Shown piece after piece: positions 42,804-50,150 of a stretch of DNA of 64,000 nucleotides (positions within the stretch are counted from its first letter, which is position 1; the number at the start of each line of letters is the position of its first letter). The translations under genes and the position numbers were made by a program. The stretch comes from Rhizobium rosettiformans W3. Its GTDB lineage: Bacteria > Pseudomonadota > Alphaproteobacteria > Rhizobiales > Rhizobiaceae. Location of the stretch: contig NZ_STGU01000017.1 of NCBI RefSeq assembly GCF_004912135.1, positions 1 to 64,000 of the forward strand, given 5' to 3'. Below the pieces are notes generated by a model. It was not told the origin of the DNA. It worked only from the letters and a program-made list of their open reading frames with translations, and ran no database searches.

Positions 42804-43148
42804 TTATGAGATTTTGCCCGGTGGCAGCGGCAGCGAGAAGCGCTTTGCGTTGATCACCGTAGCACCAAGTTCCGAAAGTCTGGGCGGTCGGCCGAGTGCC
42901 GGGTGTGCCGCCGTCCAAATCTCTGCAAGCTCGACCATGCGAACTGTGACCGACGGATAACCTGCAACGATCTCCTCTGTGGTCGCGCCTTGGGCTTTCA
43001 TGGCTGCAACCATTCTAACAGGAACGCGGGTCTTCTTGAATACGGGTTCGCCGCCACCGACGCCCCTGACACGCTCAACAGCATTTTCGGCCTCACGAAG
43101 GGACAATTCGATCTCCAGCCTCTTTGTCGGGGGTGACCAGTTCGACAT
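42804..43148 (-). CDS. DUF433 antitoxin-like protein
   Basis: The 114-residue product contains a DUF433 domain: 'GGGEPVFKKTRVPVRMVAAMKAQGATTEEIVAGYPSV' is the family's 'GxPxIxGTRIpV' helix-turn-helix-like core, here described by its parts. DUF433 proteins act as antitoxins or regulators. A ribosome site CGGAG precedes ATG 43148. The first 56 bp overlap the end of the upstream XRE gene in another frame, a large overlap that implies tight translational coupling. Confidence 0.75.
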   Translation of the reverse strand: MSNWSPPTKRLEIELSLREAENAVERVRGVGGGEPVFKKTRVPVRMVAAMKAQGATTEEIVAGYPSVTVRMVELAEIWTAAHPALGRPPRLSELGATVINAKRFSLPLPPGKIS

Positions 43149-43332
43149 GACTCACTCCGAGCGCCTGGGCGATTTCATAAAGCGTGACGATGGACGGGTT
43201 TCGCTTCCCCCGTTCGAGACCGCTCAGATATTGCTGGCTGAAGCCCGAGCGCGCTTCGACATCCTCCTGCGTCAGGCCTTTTTCCCGACGAAGGCGGGCG
43301 AAGTTTCGACCGACCAGCTTGCGCATATCCAT
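43093..43332 (-). CDS. XRE-family repressor
   Basis: The 79-residue protein is a single HTH_XRE domain: 'VGRNFARLRREKGLTQEDVEARSGFSQQYLSGLERGKRNPSIVTL' contains the classical helix-turn-helix 'LTQEDVEARSGFSQQYLSGLE', listed by motif. A start at 43332 ('MDMRKLVG') or 43326 puts the conserved inverted repeat 43346-43388 immediately upstream. It should repress its own two-gene operon with the DUF433 gene. Frames extending to a TTG at 43371 would run into the operator. Confidence 0.85.
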   Translation of the reverse strand: MDMRKLVGRNFARLRREKGLTQEDVEARSGFSQQYLSGLERGKRNPSIVTLYEIAQALGVSHVELVTPDKEAGDRIVPS

Positions 43333-43345
43333 GCGCTGAAGATCA

Positions 43346-43388
43346 CCGTTTACATACTTTAAGTTTATCAACTATAGTATATAAACGG
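43346..43388 (-). promoter_or_regulatory. Operator with 13-bp inverted arms upstream of the XRE gene
   Basis: CCGTTTACATACT (43346-43358) and AGTATATAAACGG (43376-43388) are inverted copies with one mismatch, separated by a 17-bp AT-rich spacer that probably holds the -10 element. The position directly before the XRE start suggests autoregulation. The same site could also influence traM, which starts 84 bp away on the opposite strand. Confidence 0.65.
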
Positions 43389-43471
43389 TTGCTATATCGG
43401 CTTGCCCCGCCGCACGTCGGATTTTCAAGACGGTTTACATAGACCGCATATGGGCAGTAACTGGATCGATC

Positions 43472-43792
43472 ATGTCAAAAACAACTGCAGCTGGGCCTGT
43501 GTCTGCCAATAAACTCATATTGCGTCCACTTATCGGTTTGATGAGTGATCAACCGCCTGAGGAGATCGAACGCCATGTTGTGCGGGAGATTGAGAAGCAT
43601 CGCCGCTTGCGCAACGACGCAGTGATGCTCGAAGCGAAAGTCGATGCCGCAACAGACTCAGACACGGCGCGCGAGGCAAGCCAAGACTACATACAGGCGA
43701 TGATTGCCGTGCATGCCCAGCAGACGGTCGTGTCCACGCTTCTCGACATTCTGGGCTATATTCCAGACATGCCGAGATCAAAGGGACACTAA
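43472..43792 (+). CDS. traM: TraM, TraR antiactivator
   Basis: The 106-residue protein aligns by eye with Ti TraM: 'LILRPLIGLMSDQPPEEIERHVVREIEKHRRL' matches 'ELRPLIGLTRGLPPTDLE..IRTHRRL', and the C-terminus 'HAQQTVVSTLLDILGYIPDMP' matches 'HAQMSALNTLISILGFIP' (motif comparison from memory). TraM binds TraR and blocks it until a quorum is reached. It is convergent with traR, the stops being 1 nt apart. Confidence 0.93.
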   Translation: MSKTTAAGPVSANKLILRPLIGLMSDQPPEEIERHVVREIEKHRRLRNDAVMLEAKVDAATDSDTAREASQDYIQAMIAVHAQQTVVSTLLDILGYIPDMPRSKGH

Positions 43793-43793
43793 T

Positions 43794-44495
43794 TCAGATA
43801 AGGCCGAACTTTGTGGCCATGGCTGTCGCCTGCGGCAAGGTCGTCGCGCCCAATGCCGCCTTGGCATTGCGAACGAAGAACGCGACATTGGCATAGGTGG
43901 TGTTCTCGATGATCGCGATCGCACGCATCGATTTGCCCTCGGCCGACCATCGCAGGCAGGTTAATTCATCCGCCTTCAATCGAATTGGCGTTCGAAAGGT
44001 TGGCTTCGCTCCCAGGCCTTCGAGCCTCGTATGCAGTTGCGCGACTGCCGAAGCCGCAAGGACCGGGTTTAGCTGTTGTCCTTGGGCGAAGTCCGCATCT
44101 GCTGAGGCAAGTGTAAGCATCGCCATACGTCCAAAGCCCGCCCTGATCGGAATGGTAATCCCTGACCGGATTCCGAACTCCCCGGCCTCTCCGTAGAAGG
44201 CCCTGCGCTCCTTGCTCATTCGCATTGATGCTTCATTGGACCACGCGAAGGCCTCAAGCTTATCGCGCGCGTTTCGCACGACCGGATCAATCAAGGCATA
44301 TGCTCTTTCGAGATATCGCTGCTGCCATTCGATGTCATAGTTTGAGATTGCCGTGTGGGTTTCTGCCTGAAGGCTCAGATACGCATAGGCGCCAAAACCT
44401 GCCTCCTGACTGAGTTTTTCCAGGGTGGCCCTCACTGCAGCTTCGTCGTGAGCCAGGGCGACCTGCTCGGTCAAACGGTCAAACCATTGATTCAA
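43794..44495 (-). CDS. traR: TraR, LuxR-family quorum-sensing activator
   Basis: An ideal ribosome site AAGGAGG precedes a TTG at 44495, giving 233 residues, the TraR length; upstream in-frame ATG codons would add 34 residues across an inverted repeat. The ligand pocket residues are present ('NYDIEWQQRYLERAYALIDPVV' and 'FAWSNE', equivalent to TraR W57, Y61, D70, W85), as is 'FGIRSGITIPIRAG'. The C-terminal HTH ('ELTCLRWSAEGKSMRAIAII') is recognisable, but its recognition helix is unusual (Ala/Phe-rich). It should bind the TraI signal and activate tra, trb and rep promoters. Confidence 0.92.
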   Translation of the reverse strand: MNQWFDRLTEQVALAHDEAAVRATLEKLSQEAGFGAYAYLSLQAETHTAISNYDIEWQQRYLERAYALIDPVVRNARDKLEAFAWSNEASMRMSKERRAFYGEAGEFGIRSGITIPIRAGFGRMAMLTLASADADFAQGQQLNPVLAASAVAQLHTRLEGLGAKPTFRTPIRLKADELTCLRWSAEGKSMRAIAIIENTTYANVAFFVRNAKAALGATTLPQATAMATKFGLI

Positions 44496-44520
44496 TTCAC
44501 AGCCTCCTTCGACTGAGGGT

Positions 44521-44545
44521 ATGACTGCACCACAGTTGCAGTCAT
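44521..44545 (-). promoter_or_regulatory. Perfect 9-bp inverted repeat before traR
   Basis: ATGACTGCA-CCACAGT-TGCAGTCAT lies 26-50 bp upstream of the TTG start of traR. It may be an operator for traR control or an mRNA leader hairpin. No T run follows, so it is not a terminator. Confidence 0.55.
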
Positions 44546-44642
44546 CTAGGGATGCCCTTGGCTGAGGGCGCGATAGCTCCGAGTCAAGTCGCCGCACACG
44601 AGCATGCGGCTTTGAAGTTGACCATTAGATGATAGTTTTTAG

Positions 44643-44660
44643 CCATGCAAGATTGCATTA
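44643..44660 (-). promoter_or_regulatory. Possible tra box upstream of traR
   Basis: CCATGCAAGATTGCATTA contains the palindrome ATGCAA-GA-TTGCAT and keeps the TGCA-N4-TGCA core of the Ti tra box (ATGTGCAGATCTGCACAT). It lies in the trbI-traR gap, about 150 bp upstream of traR, where a TraR-controlled promoter would give positive feedback. Confidence 0.5.
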
Positions 44661-44711
44661 GGTCATAACGATTCAATCTGTCTGTGGCATTTGCAGGGCA
44701 GGCCTGTTCGG

Positions 44712-46010
44712 CTAGTCGCGATACGCGGCTGGAAAGACGATGTCCTGATCTACCAATACGTTGAATTTGTAGCCCGGCCGTATCCTGACCGTCGGCTGGA
44801 CATTCAGATTTTTCGAGATGCTTTGCTCGGCCACTCGGCCGAAGCTCTCGGCAAAATTCCGACGGGCCGCGTCGGACGCGGTATCCTGCGTTGCGAGTGT
44901 CGAGCTTTCAGGCATCGACACATCTATGCCTGTGCCGATGATGGCAACGAGCGCGGCAGAGCCAAACGTACGCCAGAGGTGGCGATCGACCTTGTCCTTG
45001 AAGCCGCCATAGCCCTCCATGTCCGTGCCGGCCATGCCACCGAGCTGAAGTGTCGATCCATTCGGGAATATGAGGTCCGTCCAGACGACCAATACGCGCT
45101 CCTGCCCGAAAGATAACTTGGAATCGTAACGACCAAAGAGTTTTGTCCCCTGCGGAATGAGCAGCCGGTAGCCCGTGGCGCTGTCATAGACATTCTGGCT
45201 GACCTGTGCCGAAATCCTGCCCGGAAGGTCGGAGTTCAGGCCCGTGATCATAGTCGCAGGGATGACAGACCCACGCTTCAGCTCGTAGGGCGAGAGCTGC
45301 GGGACCACCTGGTTTGGCAGGTAGCCAAGATCCTTGATGTCCTGGTTGAAGAAGTCTTCCTTTGAGGTCTGGCCGTTTTGATCGACGTTCTGTCCGAGTA
45401 ATCCGGACTTCATCGCGGCGCTGTAAAGATCGGATGCGCTGTTCGTCATGGAATTGAGCGGTTGACGGGCATCGATTGCGGTTTCCGACGAGCTTCTCTG
45501 CACTTCGGACACATCTACCTTGAGCGGGGAGTCTAGCGCTGTTGCGCGAGCCTGCATGCTTGCCATTCGCTGGCGCTGTGCCTCACGCAGAATCTGCTCA
45601 TCTTGTTCGCGCTTAAGCCGCGCTCGCCACTCAGCCTCTGGCTCGAGTTGCGTTCTGCGTTCCGTTCGGGTGACTTCTTGACGTTCCACCACCGGCTCTC
45701 TCACGCGCTCACGCTCGTTAACGACAGGTGTCGGCTGGAATACTGTCCGTTGGTCCGGCTCACCGATGATTCCATCGGATACGCCACGCTTCAGCTGATC
45801 GCCAAATGAAGTGGCAGGCGCAGTGGTACCGGTGTCGAGCTCGTTTCCCCGGTTGAGGGAAAGGCCACGCCACGAAAGGCCGATGATGACCACGCCGAAA
45901 AACAGAACAATGATGACTATAGCGACGATGATTGGCAGGCGATTGAGGCGTCGCATGCTCTGTTGATCGTCAGAACTACCCCCCGTGCCGAGCTGGAGCG
46001 ATTGAACCAT
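44712..46010 (-). CDS. trbI: TrbI, VirB10-like channel protein
   Basis: The 432-residue protein has one N-terminal membrane helix ('RLPIIVAIVIIVLFFGVVIIGL'), a long proline/charged periplasmic stretch and a VirB10/TrbI C-terminal domain ('LSPYELKRGSVIPATMITGLNSDLPG', 'LIPQGTKLFGRYDSK'). It spans both membranes and gates the type IV channel. ATG 46010 agrees with Ti TrbI length. It is the last gene of the traI-trb operon. Confidence 0.95.
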   Translation of the reverse strand: MVQSLQLGTGGSSDDQQSMRRLNRLPIIVAIVIIVLFFGVVIIGLSWRGLSLNRGNELDTGTTAPATSFGDQLKRGVSDGIIGEPDQRTVFQPTPVVNERERVREPVVERQEVTRTERRTQLEPEAEWRARLKREQDEQILREAQRQRMASMQARATALDSPLKVDVSEVQRSSSETAIDARQPLNSMTNSASDLYSAAMKSGLLGQNVDQNGQTSKEDFFNQDIKDLGYLPNQVVPQLSPYELKRGSVIPATMITGLNSDLPGRISAQVSQNVYDSATGYRLLIPQGTKLFGRYDSKLSFGQERVLVVWTDLIFPNGSTLQLGGMAGTDMEGYGGFKDKVDRHLWRTFGSAALVAIIGTGIDVSMPESSTLATQDTASDAARRNFAESFGRVAEQSISKNLNVQPTVRIRPGYKFNVLVDQDIVFPAAYRD

Positions 46011-46024
46011 TGTCTCGCCTTCCC

Positions 46025-46462
46025 TCAGTTTCGCTGCATGACCGAAAGCGGACTGGCAGGTGTCGCGCCTGATGACGTCGCCGTATAGACCCGACCAAGC
46101 GCAACGGCTGGTGTGCTGACTTGCGCCAGTACTTGACCGTCGAAACTGTCGATTGACCACGTAAACTCGACAGGCTTCTGATCCTTACCGACTTTCTCAT
46201 CGGTAGCGACCGTGTACCCCCATCCCTTTAGCGCGGCCTCAAGAGCGGCGGCGTATTCGGAGGTATCTTTTTCCATTTTGAGCGTAGTGGCGCCAGCCCG
46301 GCCGACCTGTTCGGCGAGGCGGCTCGCCATATCGCCGGCGATTGCGCTTGCGGTGGCCCCTGTAACAGAAATCGGAGTGGCGCTTGTGGTCTGCATTTCA
46401 TCCGCAGTCTGGCAACCGGAAAGGATGGCAGTGATGATGATGGCGGCAAGAGACTTGTTCAT
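46025..46462 (-). CDS. trbH: TrbH, mating-pair lipoprotein
   Basis: The 145-residue product has a lipoprotein signal ('AAIIITAILSGCQTA', Cys near residue 17) and a short beta-rich domain. Size, lipobox and location between trbG and trbI identify TrbH, a VirB7-like partner at the outer membrane. It begins 3 bp after the trbG stop. Confidence 0.85.
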   Translation of the reverse strand: MNKSLAAIIITAILSGCQTADEMQTTSATPISVTGATASAIAGDMASRLAEQVGRAGATTLKMEKDTSEYAAALEAALKGWGYTVATDEKVGKDQKPVEFTWSIDSFDGQVLAQVSTPAVALGRVYTATSSGATPASPLSVMQRN

Positions 46463-46465
46463 CGG

Positions 46466-47278
46466 TCAACCTCCGCGCCGGATGGTGATCTTTTGCTGGC
46501 GCCAACCAACCCCGGAGACAAGCACGGCTTTGTCGACGGCGTAGTCGACGATCATCATGTCGTTCTTCATGCGGTAGTTGACGATGCGGTTCTGGCCGCC
46601 GCTGACGACGAATAGCACCGGAGCGTCCTGCCCAGAGATGGACCGTGGAAACTGGATGTAGGTTTTGACGCCATCGGAATAGACGCGCTTCGGCCGCCAT
46701 GAGGCTCCGCCGCTAACCGAATAGGCGAAGTCCAGCTTATCTGGAGCAGTTCCGGGAGTGCCGCCAGTCTCGAGCCGGGCATTGATGTCAGCCAGCTTGG
46801 TCGACACATCTTCCGGATACTCGAAGCCGATCCGCGCCATATACTGGCTGGGATGGGATTTAAGCTGGATATGGTAGGTTCGTCGAGAGGTCGTGACGAC
46901 CATTGACGTGACGAGGCCGGCCTCGGACGGCTTGACGATCAGGTGGATCGCCTGTCCACCGGTTGCCCCAGACGTCGCCGGTTCTACCTTCCAGCGGACC
47001 GTGTCACCGACAAGCACGTCTCGGACGATCTCGCCACCCTGCAGCTCGATGTCACAAACCTGAAGCGGCGAGCACACAACCGAGGGCTGGGTTTCGCCGA
47101 ACAGAAAGATCACTTTGCCATCAGGTCCCGTCGTGACTAGACCCGGCGTCCCCCGCCACTTCCGCGAGAGGTTGGTCCCCTTCACCTCGTTCGACGTCAT
47201 GCTCTGTGCGGCCGCGCAATCCGCGAGGACGAGTCCCACCATGCAGCCGACGGCAGCGATCAATCCTGTTCTGTGCAT
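46466..47278 (-). CDS. trbG: TrbG, VirB9-like outer-membrane channel protein
   Basis: ATG 47278 gives 270 residues with a signal peptide ('[12 protein letters not shown]') and the VirB9 pattern '[23 protein letters not shown]', '[20 protein letters not shown]' and '[20 protein letters not shown]'. It forms the outer part of the core complex with TrbH and TrbI. Frames further upstream lie inside trbF. Confidence 0.95.
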   Translation of the reverse strand: MHRTGLIAAVGCMVGLVLADCAAAQSMTSNEVKGTNLSRKWRGTPGLVTTGPDGKVIFLFGETQPSVVCSPLQVCDIELQGGEIVRDVLVGDTVRWKVEPATSGATGGQAIHLIVKPSEAGLVTSMVVTTSRRTYHIQLKSHPSQYMARIGFEYPEDVSTKLADINARLETGGTPGTAPDKLDFAYSVSGGASWRPKRVYSDGVKTYIQFPRSISGQDAPVLFVVSGGQNRIVNYRMKNDMMIVDYAVDKAVLVSGVGWRQQKITIRRGG

Positions 47279-47294
47279 GTCAATTCCCCTGCCC

Positions 47295-47957
47295 TTAAAG
47301 CTGTGCAGTCCAGTCGAAGTCCTGGACATAAAGACCGATCGGGTTGAGGCGGATGATCGCCTCGTCCTGTGGAGCGGTGAGCGCGACCGTCGCGATGCCG
47401 CGGAACCGCCTCGTGCCGGTCTCCTTGCCCTTGCGATCGCGCTCATATTCGGTCCAGTCGATCTGATAGGTCTGGTTGGACAGCGCTACGATGTTGTTGA
47501 CCTCGATGGCGACGGTCGATGTCTTCGCCTTTTCGAACGGCGAGTTGCCGCGGAACCAGGCATTGATCTTCTGGGTGGAAGGATCGGATGTCCTGAGCAG
47601 CGCGTAGGTCCGGTCGATGTATTGCTTCTGCACCACGGCATCCGGCGTGATCGATTTCAGGCTTGTGATGAAGTTGCCGAGCGTTGCGCGAACGACCCGG
47701 GCATCGGCGTACTCGATCTGCTGCGGGAAGCCTGCTGTCACCGACGTGCCGAGTTTATCGACTTCGACGATGTAGGGCACCAGCTTGACCTGCGTGCTGA
47801 GATACATGGCATAGGTGAAGCCAATCACGGCCATCGATAGCCCAAGAATGCCGACGATCCTCCATGCGCGTGCGGCCTGGACATAGGATCCATATCGTTC
47901 CGTCCATTCCTGCCGGGCGGCAAGGTAAGGGCTGTCGGGCGGCTGATTTGCTGCCAT
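47295..47957 (-). CDS. trbF: TrbF, VirB8-like inner-membrane protein
   Basis: The 220-residue protein has one helix ('[20 protein letters not shown]') and a VirB8-type periplasmic domain ('[23 protein letters not shown]' region). It nucleates assembly of the core complex. It lies 20 bp after trbL and 16 bp before trbG, in the usual order. Confidence 0.95.
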   Translation of the reverse strand: MAANQPPDSPYLAARQEWTERYGSYVQAARAWRIVGILGLSMAVIGFTYAMYLSTQVKLVPYIVEVDKLGTSVTAGFPQQIEYADARVVRATLGNFITSLKSITPDAVVQKQYIDRTYALLRTSDPSTQKINAWFRGNSPFEKAKTSTVAIEVNNIVALSNQTYQIDWTEYERDRKGKETGTRRFRGIATVALTAPQDEAIIRLNPIGLYVQDFDWTAQL

Positions 47958-47977
47958 CGCTTTTGCCTTCCTGATAA

Positions 47978-49156
47978 TTAGGTGTTGTGTCGTTCGGGAG
48001 GTGGTGTCGGGCTGCTATGCCCTGTGCGAGCCTGATCGAGCTTGGCGTTGGCGAGCCCCATGATCGAACCGGCATAGGCGCCGGGCGAACCGATCGCCTT
48101 TTCTTTCACGGCGGAGCTTGCGGCCCTTCCTGCCGATCCGATGCCAGCACTCATGCCGCGAAGTGTGGCACCTGCCACAGATGATCCCGCAGCCCGCGCG
48201 GATTGGGCTGCTGCAGCGCCTGCGCCCACTGCACCTGCGGCAAGCGATGCTGTGCCGAGAGCAAATGATGTCGTCTGGCCGCCGTGACGAATGGTTTCCA
48301 TGCCGCCCGTGACGGATGCACCTTGAACGACGCCCTGGATGATGTTGGGAACGTACATTGCGATTATGAAGATCACGACAGAGATGCCCGCGATCGCCAA
48401 GGTGGTGATAAACTGATCTGTTTCCGCCGTCGGTCCTTGTGCCAGTCCGAGGAGCACTTCCGAGCCAATTTTAGCGATCATGACCAAGGCCATGAGCTTC
48501 ATACCGACGCCGAAGGCATAGACCAGATAACGGACGGCAAAATCCTTGGTGAAGGACGAGCCGCCCAAGCCGAGCATGATCATGCCGGCGAGTAGTCCGA
48601 CATACATCTCGACCATCACCGCGACGAAGATTGCGGCCACGAGCGAGAAGCAAATCACCACAACCCCCATCGCCAGGACGGCGGCGATCGCAAGCGCATT
48701 GTCCTCGAACACCCCGAACTTCGCCTGCTCGGACATCTGCGAAGCCACCCGTATACCGGCATCGAACACTTCGGCCGGCGAAGCCGATCCGCCGCCAGCG
48801 CCGATCTGATAGAGGCTGTTGACGACGTCCCTCGCAAGCGTTGGTCCCTGGGTTAGAACGAACGCGAAGAAGCCGATAAACATGATCCGTCTGACGAGTT
48901 CAGCGCACCAGCTATCAAGCGACGCGGCTTGTATGGCGAGCCAGACGGCGGCGATGCCGACCTCGATCCCCGCAAGGATCCAGAATAGCGACCTTGCCGC
49001 GTCCATTATGGTGGTCTCCCACCCCTTCGCGGCAGCAGAGACCTGGTTTTCAAGCTCTGTCAGGACCTGTCCTTGCTGCGCGAACGCTGGGGTGGCGAGG
49101 ACCAGGCAGGCTATGCCGCCGAGCACGAAGGCTCGCTCAAGATTTCGCTTTACCAT
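47978..49156 (-). CDS. trbL: TrbL, VirB6-like polytopic channel protein
   Basis: The 392-residue protein has a signal-like start, about six membrane helices up to residue 280, and an Ala/Gly-rich C-terminal tail ('[20 protein letters not shown]'). It corresponds to VirB6, through which DNA crosses the inner membrane. It overlaps trbK by 7 bp. Confidence 0.94.
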   Translation of the reverse strand: MVKRNLERAFVLGGIACLVLATPAFAQQGQVLTELENQVSAAAKGWETTIMDAARSLFWILAGIEVGIAAVWLAIQAASLDSWCAELVRRIMFIGFFAFVLTQGPTLARDVVNSLYQIGAGGGSASPAEVFDAGIRVASQMSEQAKFGVFEDNALAIAAVLAMGVVVICFSLVAAIFVAVMVEMYVGLLAGMIMLGLGGSSFTKDFAVRYLVYAFGVGMKLMALVMIAKIGSEVLLGLAQGPTAETDQFITTLAIAGISVVIFIIAMYVPNIIQGVVQGASVTGGMETIRHGGQTTSFALGTASLAAGAVGAGAAAAQSARAAGSSVAGATLRGMSAGIGSAGRAASSAVKEKAIGSPGAYAGSIMGLANAKLDQARTGHSSPTPPPERHNT

Positions 49157-49350
49157 CGCGGCCGCATCTCCTGACTTTTTTCGATCGGGGGCAGCTCCTT
49201 GGATGTGCCGAAAAATTTCTCACGGGTGATCCGTTGCTCTTCGCTCATCTCGGGTGATGCCGGGGCGTTTGCCTGGACGAAATAAAAAGTGGTGGCGGAA
49301 GCCGCCGCAGCGACCATGACCAGCACCATGACGAGGACCGGGCGGCTCAC
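49150..49350 (-). CDS. trbK: TrbK, small entry-exclusion-type protein
   Basis: The 66-residue product has an N-terminal hydrophobic segment ('LVMVLVMVAAAASATTFYFV') and the conserved tail '[29 protein letters not shown]'-like pattern (ends in MRPRW). In this family TrbK sits between trbJ and trbL and contributes to entry exclusion. It overlaps trbJ by ATGA. Confidence 0.88.
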   Translation of the reverse strand: MSRPVLVMVLVMVAAAASATTFYFVQANAPASPEMSEEQRITREKFFGTSKELPPIEKSQEMRPRW

Positions 49351-50150
49351 CAGCGTGGCTCCATCTTCTGGCCACTCGGGATCGTGGTAACGTCGGCATT
49401 GAAGAATTTCTCACGCCGGGCCTGTGCGAGGTCCTTGTCCGTCTGCTCGGTCTGGAGCCATGTCCCCATCATCGTCATTTGCTGCGAGACAAGACCACGC
49501 AGCTTCTGCATTTGGGAAACCTGCTGGGCGGCAATCTGGTGTCCGACCTGGAGGGCCTTCATTTGGCCGTCGGCCGACTCCGACATCGATCGCAGCGAAC
49601 TCATCGTGCCCTCCTCGGTATCGAACTGATCCGCTGTCAGACTGGCTGCTTTCAGAGTGCTGCCGATCGTGTCCCTGTTCGTGTCCGACCAGGATTGGTA
49701 GGTGTTCGAGAAAGACTCGGCGTTCGGCAGGTTGGTTTTCAGATCCGCATAGCTATTGAACCGCTGCTGAAGGACGTCGTCGGCATTGCCCATCGAGAAA
49801 GAGATGCTATGCCCTTGATCAACAATGCTGCGCAGACGGTTGAGATCGCTTTCGACCTGGCCCCAGATATGATCAGGGAGCTGCGCCGTGTTCTGCAGCA
49901 TGTTCTCATAGATCTTCAGCTGGTTCTGGATTTGCTCGGCGAGTTGCGTGATCTGGGTCAACTGATTGTCGACCTGCAGGCCGGAGCTTTTCAGAAGGTC
50001 GATGAGCTGCGCATTGTTGGCGAGCTGCGTCCATTCGGTGGCAGCGCCCGTTGCTGACCCTGCATGGGCGGAAACAATCGGCGACAGCGCGATTGCCGCA
50101 GTCATCGTTGCGACGATCCAGTTACCGGACGTTGAGGTGCGACGTGGCAT
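49347..50150 (-). CDS. trbJ: TrbJ, VirB5-like pilus-associated protein
   Basis: The 267-residue secreted protein has a signal peptide ('ATMTAAIALSPIVSAHAG') and a long helical body with 'LQVDNQLTQITQLAEQIQNQLKIYENML' and 'GHSISFSMGNADDVLQQRF', typical of TrbJ. It is a minor pilus component. Its last residues 'SGQKMEPRW' resemble the C-terminus of TrbK ('QEMRPRW'). The 5' end overlaps trbE by 29 bp. Confidence 0.94.
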   Translation of the reverse strand: MPRRTSTSGNWIVATMTAAIALSPIVSAHAGSATGAATEWTQLANNAQLIDLLKSSGLQVDNQLTQITQLAEQIQNQLKIYENMLQNTAQLPDHIWGQVESDLNRLRSIVDQGHSISFSMGNADDVLQQRFNSYADLKTNLPNAESFSNTYQSWSDTNRDTIGSTLKAASLTADQFDTEEGTMSSLRSMSESADGQMKALQVGHQIAAQQVSQMQKLRGLVSQQMTMMGTWLQTEQTDKDLAQARREKFFNADVTTIPSGQKMEPRW

